A stretch of 64,000 nucleotides of DNA from positions 21,328,001-21,392,000 of the forward strand of contig OZ316895.1 of NCBI GenBank assembly GCA_973895155.1. The letters are read 5' to 3'. Origin of the DNA: Marsupella aquatica (lineage: Eukaryota > Marchantiophyta). Positions 36,988-48,565 of the stretch are shown piece by piece (positions within the stretch are counted from its first letter, which is position 1; every line of letters starts with the position of its first letter). Both the position numbers and the translations under genes were made by a program. The notes beneath the pieces were generated by a model, which was given only the letters and a program-made list of their open reading frames with translations, was not told where the DNA came from and did no database searches.

Positions 36988-37028
36988 TTTTCTTTTCTTT
37001 TCTTTTCTTTTCTTTCCTTTTCTTTTCT
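36988..37028. repeat. Pentanucleotide microsatellite (TTTTC)n
   Basis: About eight units of TTTTC with one interruption are read directly. Confidence 0.9.
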
Positions 37029-37731
37029 GGTAAACCAAACTCACATGCTTCTGGTAAACCAGACCCAGCCTTTTGGGCCCAGGAAAACCTTCATTTATTA
37101 GAAAATTTGAAATAGATAGCTCTTAAGGCCTGCAATAGGCACAACATGAGAGCACAAAACACGCCAAAGAGAACATACAGAAAACCAACAAGAGTGTCTG
37201 GGCTCAGAAGACAAAGGGAAACAACCCACATGCTTATGTAAGCAAAATCAACAAACCAGGAGGCGCACGTTCTACTGGGAGCTGTGAACAGCAGGAGAAG
37301 TGATAGCCGGCCCCATGAAATCTCTGCACAATTCTCACCGTCCCTGAACTCTTTGAAACTAGCAAAGCTCGAGTGAAAGGGTTTCGGGGTTTAGGGGGAA
37401 GTGTCCAACATTTCTCACTTTTTCCACATTCCACTCACCTCTTTCTCTAAGGTGCCAGTCTCCTCCATGATTTTCAGGAAAAAAGAATTCTTTCTAGTGA
37501 AATTTCATTCCCAAGGGTAACCCACAGCTCTTGAAGGGGCAGTTGTGGTTTAACTGAAAGCTTGTCCAGCCACTCCTTGCTAAGCTTCCACCCTGGCTTT
37601 CGTCCTACCGCCACTCTCCCCACAGCTGTGGGATGACTAAATGTCACTTTTGACCCACTCTGCTTTGGGTTGAGAACATCTTTGATTCATTCTGGCGACT
37701 TGGATCCACTAGGTTTGGCTTCTGAATAGGA

Positions 37732-37838
37732 TAATGTCCTGGTTAGAGGGCATTGTGGGATATAATGCCCTGAAAAACGAGGGCAGTAGCCCAAGTTTTG
37801 AGGGCATTATTTCCATAATGCCCATAACTAGGACATTA
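37732..37838. mobile_element. Small foldback MITE-like element (107 bp)
   Basis: The ends are TAATGTCCT and AGGACATTA, exact inverted repeats. The arms keep pairing inward over about 50 bp: GGGCATT, ATAATGCCCT and GGGCAGTAGCCC against their complements. The right arm alone also contains a perfect hairpin (GGGCATTAT, 4-nt loop, ATAATGCCC at 37802-37823). There is no coding capacity. Confidence 0.7.
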
Positions 37839-39808
37839 ATGTACTTAAAAACTTGAGTGACTTTTTAGTAACAAACAAGAAAAAGTGAATCACTGAAATA
37901 GAAAATTCAGATTAAAAGGTCATCCAAGAAGTGGTTGCTATGGAATTGGCCAAAAATATACTTTCTTGAGTTATATTAGATTCTATAAATAGATATTTTT
38001 TACTATCACCATATAAGATTTGGTTATCATCTTGAGATCTTGACTAATTCTTTTTTGTGTATGGTAAAACTATATTTAATTTTTACTTTTACTATATTTA
38101 TGGTGTATTGTATAATCTCCTCCTCAGAAAAGGGGTGCATTATGGAGAATTAATGCACTCAAATATACAAAGGGAAAAGTCATGAAAGGCTTTACTGTAC
38201 AGTTTGTTAGGTTAAGGGATTGGCGCTTTTTTTCCTTTCTTCCTTTTCCGATAAGAAGAGGCACATCAACCCAAAGGGAAAGGAATTCGTTTTTCTGTGA
38301 GGGTATCCTTTTGGTCCCAAATGTAGGCTTTTGCCCGATCATAGGTTCTGGAAGAACTTGCCATAGATTTTTCATTTTTGTGTTTTGTTTTAGCAGGGAC
38401 CTTGATGCCACAAAGCATGGTTTCAGTGGTTTCCATTTGTGACCAATTATAGTAAATTTCCCCAAATAAATGAAGTAAACAAAGAAATTTGCCTCCTTTT
38501 GGTGCAAGGTAGTTGTTAGACAGGACACTCACATTGTAATATAAACCAGTTAGTTATACAGACAAAATTGTGACATTTTTCACACCCACAGCAATTTCCA
38601 GTGGATGCAAACATTTAAGACATTTAAACTTTTCCTGACCCTGGTTGTGTGGGACTTGGTTTCCCTGTGACTCTACAAAAACAATCATAAACGTTCCCTC
38701 CCCTCTCCCCTGGAGAAAATAAAAATTAAATTCCATAAACTTGCTCATAGATTAACACAAACAAATGCATTCAAGTGGTTATGAGGTTTAGTTTCCCTCC
38801 CTCCATTTGTCTTCCCCAGGAATAAATCGATAAACTTCCTCTTGTACATAAATCAAATGCATTCAAGTGCCTCAAAAACCGAAATCAATAAGAGCGGAAA
38901 AATAGGGTGAATAGGCTAAGTGATGTACATCGTGAGAGATGATGAACACGTGGCTCCCAAATTATTAAGACTATTCAAATGAACAGCCAAAAAGATACTT
39001 AGCTTCTAAAACACAAAACATTAAATAAACAGGTAACAACTTCCTCTCATTGTTAGGTTTGCATGTGCACACTATGTTGGTCTAAAGATTCATGATTTTC
39101 CCACTAGTGCGTGCACAATTGAGAATGGTCTGTTTTTACTGTTTTCGTTTTGACATTTGAGTATGCTCTAGGACACGCATTCAACAGAATCCAAGCAACC
39201 TGATATTTTACATTTCTTTAGCAACCTTGATGATAATGATAATTATGATATAGTTGTGTGATTAGTGCTTTGCACAATGCTTTTCCAGTACTTGGCGTCT
39301 AGAAGATTACTTTGTCTTTGACCATGATGTTTTGGTTAATAGATACTTTCCCATTCGTTCCTATCACTTAATTAAAAACAGGCTTGGGGGGGGTGAACAT
39401 ATCATGTTTCTGTTCCTCTCCATGCGAAGACAATAACTGTGCCTGAATTGATAAGAATATCATCAACAGATCCGTAAATTCAGGCTATTAGTCCTGAGCT
39501 TAGCAATAATGTGATTGGGGCCCACAAAAAGACAATATGATACATTTTTATCACTAGCCACCCGTTTGTGTGCACAAGAAGAGATCCCTGTAACTACTGT
39601 AGACTCCTTCCGCACAAGCATAATCTAGATATAATTGTTTTCTTTTACCAGAGAAACTAAGGACTTAGGATTCACTCTAAACGAGAAGGTCATGAAGGGT
39701 AAACTTTGATCAAGAATTATTGTATGATTTCTCAAACAAAGCAAACCTGCTGCAGTGGATACACTTCCTATGGTAAACTAAGACCCTAGATTCTATGTTG
39801 TACCCACA

Positions 39809-39846
<38 letters not shown>

Positions 39847-41690
39847 CGGCCAGGGGGGAGGGGTAGGGCAAGCTCCCCCGTGGACCGAGAGAGACTAAAA
39901 CCTCAAGCCCACCAAGAAAACACTAATCAGCAAAAGCACATGAATCTTGAATGTGCGCCCCCAGTGCAAAACTTTGATGAACATGTGGGAACAGCATCAA
40001 AGCAGTTTGGGGGCAAGACCTAACAAGCAAGGAAGGCCACCAAAGTTTAGATGATCTGTGGACAATGAAAGGAATTAGTGTGATCAAGAAAAATGTTGAA
40101 GAATCAAGATGTACAATTTTTTAAAAGGGGCCAACCAATGTTGCCTTACATAGTCTAAGGGTGTAAAGCCAAAATGCACTTCATTTTGTTTTTTTGCCTT
40201 GAAGCGATTCCTTTACTCACAAGAGGAAGTAAATCCCAGACTTTTCTAGATTCACCGAATATCACTCGAATTGGACCTTTGGACATGTGTACACTTTAGC
40301 CGTACGCGTGACATGAATGCCCAGTTACTGTACAATACACGACGGTCGTGTAAGAGAGTGTAAGAGTAAGTACCGGGCATACCGGGACAGGAGGTACTAC
40401 GGTGCACAGGACAGTTGTTTCATATAAGGGCGACGGCAGTCATCGCTGTTCGGGCAGCCGGGCAAAAGGAGGATAGTTAAACGTGGCTGAGATTCTGGAG
40501 GAATGTTTCCCGGACCTGAGCCGCCGGTGCAGCGGAACCCAAACCCGGACCTAATAAGCAGGGCAGTCGGGCAGGCAGGGCAGGGAAGGGCAGGGAGGCA
40601 GGGATCTCCGGTCCGTCCCTGTAATAATTAATAGCTTATTATTTGCAGTTCTGCCCGTGAGCGCGTGTGCTTCGAAGGCGCTGACTAGTGAGGAGTTAAC
40701 CACCCCCAGTGGGGCTGACCGGCGGGCAGGCTTGGGGGGCGGTCTTCATTGCAGGGGCTGAGAAACGGGGAGAATGTCCGCTGAGATAGTGGTGTCAGAG
40801 CGCCGAATGGCGGCCAGTCGCTGACATGTCATTTTTTTTTTCTCGTTATTATTGGATTGTGGCGACGTTGGTTTCTATTTTGGGGAACCTGGCCTCGAGA
40901 CACTCAAGATTCGCAACCTCTAAACCATAATTGTGTAGGGTATAAACCCCTACCCTAGATGGGTGGAACCAGCGTCATTTTAAAGTCGTTTAAGTTTTGG
41001 CCAGTTTTGCTAATGTCAATTTGGAGGAGAAGATGCTAGTAATAATCTTTTCTTAGTGCTTTTCTTTTGGTGTACATATGCTTTTTTTTTCTGGGTAGGT
41101 GGTTTTCTCCTTTGGAACTCTTTTTCTTTCCTTTCATGTCCCTGATTTATGAATTTTGCTGGAAGATTCCAGAAGGTGCTAGTAATAATCTTTGTCTTGT
41201 GGCTCTTATTGCTTTTCAAATCTCACTACGATGCCTTTTAAATTGTAGCTAATGGGGTCCGTGACTGGTGGGAGACAGGACACCCGGGAATTTTTGCTGA
41301 AAGTAGGGCGAAGTTTTGGGAAATGTGGAATGTAGGAATTGTTTTGCATCTAAACAAATGCCATTGTTCCACCCTAGGGCTTGGGGGTCCCATTTCCGCA
41401 AAAAATAACATTTCACAGGCAATACGACGTAAGGGTTTTTACTGATTCTAGGAGAATAGTTTAAAAATTTGTGGGAGAATAGTTTAAACTACAAGTGTTT
41501 TAAATAGATTTTTATTCCAGATTAGTAGGGGTTAATAAATGTAAACAACCAAAATATATACTTTTAGGTTGTTAGAGACCTACAGTGTCATAGGTGTGGA
41601 GGGTCAATATAGTGAAATCCTGAGCCCAAGGGGGTTATAGGAAGCGTATTTCAAAGGATTCTTTGCAAGAGTGGTAAATGTGACATTGTG
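37839..41690. other. Intergenic region, no supported gene
   Basis: Only short ORFs. It holds a GT dinucleotide repeat (39811-39845) and a GC-rich patch of CAGGG/GGGCAG-type short repeats at about 40440-40620 that resembles, in inverted orientation, a patch at 47780-47860. It also holds scattered pieces of the T-rich dispersed repeat near 41090-41150. Confidence 0.35.
39811..39845. repeat. Dinucleotide microsatellite (GT)17
   Basis: An uninterrupted GT run is read directly across 39811-39845. Confidence 0.95.
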
Positions 41691-41697
41691 AATTCAA

Positions 41698-41930
41698 GGA
41701 AAAGAGCTAAGATTATTCCTTATCTTGTTCTCTTAGATTACTTTGTGAGAGTCAAATCTCCCCATATTTAAAAATGACCATCAGAGTCTGGCTAATGGGA
41801 TATGTTGCTGGATGGGGAACTGGCTAATGGAAAGCAGAAAACTTCCAATTTACCAATAGCGGCAAAGATTTCAAGAGTGGTGGAATCTGGAGAATTCTTC
41901 CACTACAACAATATTGTTCCCCACCTTAGA
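41698..41930. repeat. Dispersed repeat family A, copy 2
   Basis: It has the same block order as 14975-15205: an AAGATTATTCCTTATCT-type start, GTCTGGCTAATGGG in the middle, GGCAAAGATTT, GTGGAATCTGG and CCACTACAA at the end. It is in the same orientation. Confidence 0.7.
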
Positions 41931-44900
41931 TGGGGGGTTTATGGCGATGACCCAGGGAGGACAGTTACCCAGAGGCAAGACATTATGTTTAGTTTTGCAT
42001 CATGGTGATTACATTATATACCACAGTGCCCGAGGGCAAAAAATGCCTAACCGCCAGACATGATCCCAAAGGCAAAGTAACCCAATGAAGGGGCGGAAAA
42101 GAGGTGAAAGGGCCCCAAGAAAAACAAGCCAAGGGGTCCCCAACCAAATGCCGTCAAAGGAACAAAGACCAAAATAATAGTAACTTATGAAGGAGCTGTG
42201 AAGGCTCTGATTAGATTCGTGCAACAATACTCTGAAAAACATTGTGCCCAATGCAAAAATGTGACGTTGCAGATACATGGTGGCTAGAAAAATATATGGT
42301 CAGTTTTGAGATATTTGAAGAAAATTGAATTGGAGATAGGACAGCCTAATTAACCCGTCTATGAGACAAAATGCCACAGAAACAATGGTCTCCATGGCAA
42401 ATAGGCTGAGATTATGGTCAAACAAAAGCCAGTCCCAACCCTTATGAGATAATTTACTTCTACACTAGACAGAAGTTTCACATGACTGTAGGTTACAATC
42501 TTGGAAACTTGTTAACAAACCAAGTTCAGTGCATGGTAAGGCCAGTTGAGGCAAAACACACAACTAAATTTCTTTATTCCTCAACACTCAGTGAAAACCC
42601 CAAGAGCCATATTGCGTTAATAGCCACCTTGTGTAACAATTGTGGGATGGAATACGCAATGCACCATATATCAGACTCAAGTTGTAATAAGTGGTCTAAC
42701 TTCCCTTTTTAATTTTTTAGCAGAAGATGACGGTATAACAAGTGACTTGTGGCAAAAACCAGCATGGGCAAAACACACAAGGGTAGAACCCAACCACCAA
42801 ACGAACCCTGGGAAAATAGATCTTCGTCCTAGTGAATCCAAGTCAGGTACCTGGACTTGGACAAATTTAGAATCTCATTGATCCTAGTATCACAATGAAA
42901 AATGGAATTAGTAGTGTCAAGGTCAGTTGGTTTTGCCACACAGCACCATCAAAGCCTTCCACACGATTTTGTTGAAACCAGAAATGCAAACGTTGAGTTG
43001 TGGTATTCAAACAATTTTGTTCTCATGGATGGAATTGTAGGACCAATATTATGACTGGAGTGTAGATGTCAACTCGCGTGCCATATGTTCCCTGGAATCT
43101 TTAGGGAGGGACATTTGTCATGCTAAACCATGCTAAAACATGCTATGAGAGTACCTTTAAACCTTTCCTTTTTGCCCATCTGGGTATCATATCAAAGGTT
43201 TGTGCCCATCCCAGCTTCAAAGTGCACATGATCACAACAACAAATAAGAATTTCGAAGAGACCTAAGAAAATAGGAAAAATCCTCTATCAGATAGGTCAA
43301 AAAATTCCTGCAATCATTGAGCGGCATATTTTTCATTACATGGCACAGTATTCTAGTTTTAAATACCCTGCTTTTCAGGTAGAAGATGCTGGAAATCAGT
43401 TTTGAGTAAAGTAATGTATTTTTAGCTCTTTTTTAACGACAACTGCCCCTATAAGAGCTACTGGTTATTACCCGAACTATCATCCTACAGGCTCATATTT
43501 ATTTGCACTAGAAATGGAGAGCACTGTTGCCGTCAGGTCCACTTTTTGCGGTCAGGTTATGGGCACTTGGGCAGCTGTGGTTTATTAACTGGAAAGCAAA
43601 AGATTTAGTGCAAACTGACAAGTGCAGCAATGAGCTGGAGTGTACTTTGGTCGGAATCTAAAAATGACCCAATTTCCCCTGGAGTTGATGCTCCTCTGGA
43701 TCACACAGTTTGATCTTAGGATTTGGGTGAATTTAAGCTGCACTTATATTTGATTGTAGCATCTTGCCAAACATGATGATGACAACTTTTTCTGTTGAAG
43801 AAATAACTTGACGATTCATGGAAATAAAAGGGCTAGTATGGACCACTCCCATGAACTTTGCAACCCAGATGAGCCACATTGCTTTGTGACCCAAAAAGGG
43901 TGGATTTGTGTACTAAAAGGAAAAAGTGCTTTTGCGTACAAAAGGATTTTAGCGTGTTCCATCTGGGTTGCCATGGTCCACTCAGACATGTCTTCAAAGG
44001 TTTAGGGCTTAACGCTTATAATATTTTTTTACTGGGGGTTAAGTTTCACTTTCATCTCAAACCCTAAATTAAAATTAAAATGATGTCCTTGGTCCCTCTT
44101 CATTCTTAGGACTGTCTTGCATGTGCAAGAGTCCTGAAAACTGCGGCCCTTACCAAGCCACAAGTGCCGGGGAAAAAGTTAAAATCAAATGTTTTGTTTT
44201 ATTACATTTTAAAGGTTCGGGACCTCAAGGGTCGGAAATTTTCCGGCCCTTGCCCTTGTATCTCCACAAAAGACTCCATCAGGACTGCCGCCCTCTCGCT
44301 GCTTCAACTCATGACACGAGTTCATTTTAGGGCCGATTTGCAAAGGACCAAAGACATGCGAGACGGCCCTTAGGTACCCACCCCACCTCCCTTGAGGTAT
44401 TCATCTTTTCCTGCACTTGTGCTCTACCAATATTCCCACCTGTTGCGGGGAATGTTAGAGTGGCTCTGAGTTGAGCATAGTGCCCTCAATAAAGTAATTT
44501 TCTCATTTTTATCAGGCCCCATTACTAACAAACCCTGGGTTTTGGCCCACCAGGACCATCCTCCCACAAGGTCAGCTTTGTGGTAGGATTCCCGCCCCAC
44601 TATTTTGCCAAATGTTGAGGAAGGCAGAGATAGTCCAATCAAGAGTCACCGGGATGGCCATTCTAGCACTAACTAGAATCCCCTCGAGTCGACTGCAGCC
44701 ATTATTGGCAAATAGCGAGGACGGCCCTTGGTTCCAGGTACTCTTCACCAAAGATCAGAACTCCCACACCTCTCCTCACCAATGAGGGCCATACTAGGTT
44801 AAGTAACAGCCCGACCTGCCTTCATGCTCTAAATGGCCTTACTGGTAACCACACATCAAAATGTGCTAATATATAGTGTGCACTCATTGCTTCAAACAAA

Positions 44901-45527
44901 ATAACAAAATTAATCATGGTATAGAGTGATGTAGTTCCCATATACGTCATATTATGTGGATGTGCATTTACCAGACCCCTCTAAATGGTATCATCTTACC
45001 GTGCGCTATAGATACCAGGCCTTCAGCCCGGCATACTCTAAATGGCATTATTTTACCGTGTCTTCAGTCATTACCAGCTCGGCATAATCACATTCAAAAT
45101 CTATTTTGCACATTTATCAGCTATCCGCACGGTACGGTTCCATCCGTGCGCGCTGTCAGTGACGCGCGATCGCCGGTCATTTGTGCCGGGCCGGGAAAGT
45201 CTGATGACGTCCAGATTACGGGCCGCCAATCCTTTCTGTTCGTAACAGACCCGCTCCCAGTAGACACGGGGCTGTAGTCGGCAGCAGCTATCGTGGCACT
45301 TGATGACTGGCTGAGACACTACGTTACCCCGCGTGTAAGATGTCCGTCCTTCAGTCGCTCCGTCCTCCCTTTCGACGTCGTCCCGGGCACGGATCCACCT
45401 CAGGCATGACGACAGTCTCGGTCATGCCAACCGACCCCGTTGCCCAGGCTCGGCAGTGGCACAGGTTTGAACCAGTGTATTTTTTTCAGGTTTTTACTTT
45501 TTCGCCAGACTGACGAATGTCTAGTGT

Positions 45528-45755
45528 GCGAAGAAGAAGATGCTCAAAATATTACTTATTTGATTATTTTTTTGACCGTCAAATCTCCCTAGATTTAATG
45601 ATGATTGTTAGATTCTGGCTAATGGGACCTTTGATTAAGTGGAGCACTAGCTAATGAGACAGAAAAATACTAATTAATTTTTGTCACAATTTGCGAAACC
45701 TTTTTGGGGGGTGGAATTTGGCAAATTTTTGCCACTACAATGGGGTAGCCGAACT
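45528..45755. repeat. Dispersed repeat family A, copy 3
   Basis: It has the same block order as copies 1 and 2: GAAGATGCT, AAATCTCCC, ATTCTGGCTAATGGGA, GTGGAATTTGG and GCCACTACAATGG. Same orientation. It lies directly left of a large foldback element. Confidence 0.7.
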
Positions 45756-45769
45756 CCGCTGCTCCTTTG

Positions 45770-46228
45770 GTACCAGTCACTGGTTTTTAGGTGCTGAGAT
45801 TTTACTACTTTGCCACCATTTTTTGTGTGACATTATAATCTTGTCATGCTTTTTCTTACATTATGTACTAAAATGACACCTTTTTCCAACAATGGTTACG
45901 TTAACCACCTATGATAACTCATAATCATCCAAAAATGCCATGAAGAGGTTTCCAACATCGGGAGAGGGAGGGCAGGGCAAGGGCAGGCGACCAACTCCCT
46001 CAGTTGGGGCAGTGCAGGTTGGAAAAATATTTGGAGGGATCATGATCCAATAACCAAAAGCAGGATTTTGGTTATTGGATGCTTTTGAGTTAACCATAGG
46101 TGATTAACTTCACCATTGCTAGAAAAGGTGGCATTCTAGTAAATAATCTAAAAATCATGGCAAGGTAGTAATTTCACACAAAAAAGGGAGCAAAGTAGTA
46201 AATCTGAGCTTTTAGGTGCAAAAGTTTG
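45770..46228. mobile_element. Long-armed foldback element (about 450 bp)
   Basis: The left arm, about 45770-45932, and the right arm, about 46078-46228, are inverted repeats along their length. Matching blocks include TTTTAGGTGC, TACTACTTTGC, TTTTTTGTGTGA, a variant of CTTGTCATG, ACCTTTT and GTTAA-CACCTATG, in reverse order and complemented on the right. The central loop is about 145 bp. There is no ORF of note. The outer ends and target duplication could not be fixed exactly because related direct repeats adjoin on the right. Confidence 0.7.
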
Positions 46229-46520
46229 TCAAATATCACATTAGTAAGAGCCAACTGGCATGTGACTGGTCCTTGGTTTTGCAGCCCTCAAAACATGTGC
46301 GTGTTTCTTTGTTCTGCAACCCTCAAAATACCTGCAAATGAGTGGCCCTTTGTTTTGAAACAGTGAAAATAACTGATGTTTTGATAATGTAATCACTTAG
46401 GAACTGCTATCTGTCCTCTACTTCTTTGGCAGTGGTCACTGGTTTTTTAGGTGCAAAGTTTGTCAAAATAATATGACATTACAAAGACCCAACTTGCATG
46501 TGGATGGGTCTTTGTTTTCC
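46205..46520. repeat. Direct repeat, offset about 240 bp, related to the foldback arm
   Basis: The block TTTTAGGTGCAAA-GTTTGTCAAA at about 46212 recurs at about 46445. Each is followed by a ATGACATTA/ATCACATTA block, an AACT-GCATGTG block and a CCTTTGTTTT/CTTTGTTTTCC block. The outer edge of the foldback arm is therefore itself partly duplicated. Confidence 0.65.
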
Positions 46521-47140
46521 AGCCTTTAAAACAAGTGATGTTATGATCAATATCATTCAGTGAGAGGATAAGGAATTGCATTGCCATATGTCGGCAACTT
46601 CTTTGGTAGCAGTCACTGAATTCATGTCTTAAGCCCCTCCTCAAGCAGGCATGACAGTCTCATGTTTAGAGCCAAGGAGAAGGCCTGAAACTTTCTGGCC
46701 CTTGAGGTCCTTGCCTTGGGAATAGAACAAAACAGGATGCTCTACACAGCAGGACAAACACACTTGTGCTCAACACACAGCAGATTGTGTTGTCAACGAA
46801 GATCTACTTTTGCCCCCCAAAAGTATAATGAGTTACCTTTTCTTTAGTGTAGGTGATATGTCAACATGCAAATATAGTGCAATGACTTACCTGTTTTTAG
46901 TATCCATTATGTAGCAAGGGTGACATTCCAGAATGCAAGTCCAATGGTTAGTGAGTTTTTATTATCTCCTGAAATACCCACCTTTGGAAACTATTCATCA
47001 GATCTTGGATAACCCAGGAATGAATCCTTTATCTAATCAAATCACTACACAGGTTCCATCCAATAACCAAAACAACCCAGTAACTAAGCTCAACAGCTAA
47101 AAAATCATTTGAATAGCCCGTAGGGGTTGCCTTGTTTGCC

Positions 47141-47274
47141 AATTTTATTTTATTTTAATTTAAGGAGAAATCTGTGAAACCCCACAGAAAGGGAATAGCC
47201 AGTCACAACACTTGAACCCAAGACCTATCAGTCTTCACTCAGATGAGCTACCACTCAGCCATGCCTATCTGGGC
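47141..47274 (-). mobile_element. tRNA-derived SINE with 11-bp target duplication
   Basis: On the minus strand the element begins at 47274 with a tRNA-like head. The A box TGGCTGAGTGG (47261-47251) is excellent and the B box GGTTCAAGTGT (47218-47208) is close to consensus. A short tRNA-unrelated body follows, then an A-rich tail (47163-47141). The target duplication CCTTGTTTGCC is perfect at 47130-47140 and 47275-47285. The head is closest to Leu/Ser-type tRNAs by the GGCTGAGTGG block. The intact duplication and short length indicate a fairly recent RNA polymerase III-driven insertion mobilised by a LINE. Confidence 0.85.
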
Positions 47275-47679
47275 CCTTGTTTGCCTATCTTAGTAGATTT
47301 GGTTAACATAATGTAACAGACCAACCCAGTAACCATTGCATATGCTCTATAAATTATTTGCCAGTTTTCCTTCTGGTCACAAACCCCATTTGCCAAACGT
47401 TGACAGTTATATTTCAATCTAGGGAGGTCTAAAGGCTTGCACATAAATTAAGGAGTGTTCTACTTCATACCACCCAACATTTGCCACTCTGGCTTAATTA
47501 GGACAAATGCTAAGAAATACACCAGTGGCAGTACACATGGCTGACCTTCTATGAGTCTACCTGACCTCTTAGAGTACACCAGCCCGCTCGATATAATAAC
47601 ATTGGCCAGAGCTGCCCGACAGAGCTTACCTTCGGACTTCGGAGCAATAACCTTGTCAAGATCTGCCCGACCACACCTC

Positions 47680-47768
47680 GCCATGGACAACCCGTACCAC
47701 TGCCTGCCCGACTGCCCCATTATTATCGGGCACGAGCGCAAATGATATGGACAACCCGTACCACTGCC
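47680..47768. repeat. Short direct repeat in a GC-rich patch
   Basis: ATGGACAACCCGTACCACTG occurs at about 47682 and again at about 47746. The surrounding region to 47860 is rich in CTGCCC-type short repeats. Confidence 0.7.
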
Positions 47769-48220
47769 CACAGGGAATAAACTTTTTCCCTCACGCCTGC
47801 CCTGCCCTTCCCTTCCCTGCCCTGTACTGTACTGCTTGTACTGCCCTGCCCGCGAAAGCTTGTCGCTCACGGGGATAAAAGACACTAAGGCCCAGATACC
47901 GGTATCTGGCGGCAAATGAGTGCCGCTAAAAAATAGCAACCTTCTTTGTCCTCAGAATAGCGGAGCACCGTACCGTTCGTGCCCATCGTTGAGTCGGCGC
48001 ACCGTATTTTCCGGCTACAATCGACGGCTGATGTATCTCCATCTAGATGAATCGGGCGGCGCCACCGTGGATCCTTGCCCCTCATAAATGTTGGGTCCTG
48101 GTGTTGGAGAGAGAATAAATTCGAAAATGTCCCCAAAATAGCGGATACTCGATGGACTGGAGACGAAGCGCCCACAAGGGCAGGGCAGGTTTGGGAAAAG
48201 CTGCCTTCGTGGAGGGAGAG

Positions 48221-48565
48221 CATTGGCAAGCGATAAGAGCTATATTAATAACTCCTGTAGCTGTGCCATAGTGAATTATTTTTAGTGAGTCTTAGGATTT
48301 TAAGATTTTATTCGATTTTATATTGCATGTAGAAATATAGGATTCATTGGAGTGTTTCCAACCTGAAAGGTTGAAAAAGAATTTGTGATTCACCCAATTC
48401 ATATTTGCTAGCTGGGATTCTTTCTCAGCCCATCAGATTTGAGACACCCTCATGAATCCTATATTTCTACATGCAATATGAAATCAAATACAATCTCAAC
48501 ACTTACTATAAATAATTCAGTATCACACTGCTAGTTATTGATATGGCTCTTGTCGCTTGCCAATG
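48221..48565. mobile_element. Foldback MITE with long inverted arms (about 345 bp)
   Basis: The left arm from 48221 (CATTGGCAAGCGA) and the right arm ending at 48565 (TCGCTTGCCAATG) are inverted repeats for about 140 bp each. Within them TATTGCATGTAGAAATATAG (about 48322) and its complement (about 48462) are identical. The arms differ by small indels and substitutions. There is no ORF. Flanking bases do not show an obvious target duplication, so the superfamily is unassigned. Confidence 0.8.

Larger units (their letters stand above)
34181..37730. other. Intergenic region, no supported gene
   Basis: AT-rich, with short ORFs only. It holds a tRNA-like foldback at 35823-35902 and a TTTTC microsatellite at 36988-37028. 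The minus strand of about 37230-37690 reads as a broken protein-like sequence with stops that I cannot assign; it may be a LINE ORF1 relic. Confidence 0.35.
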
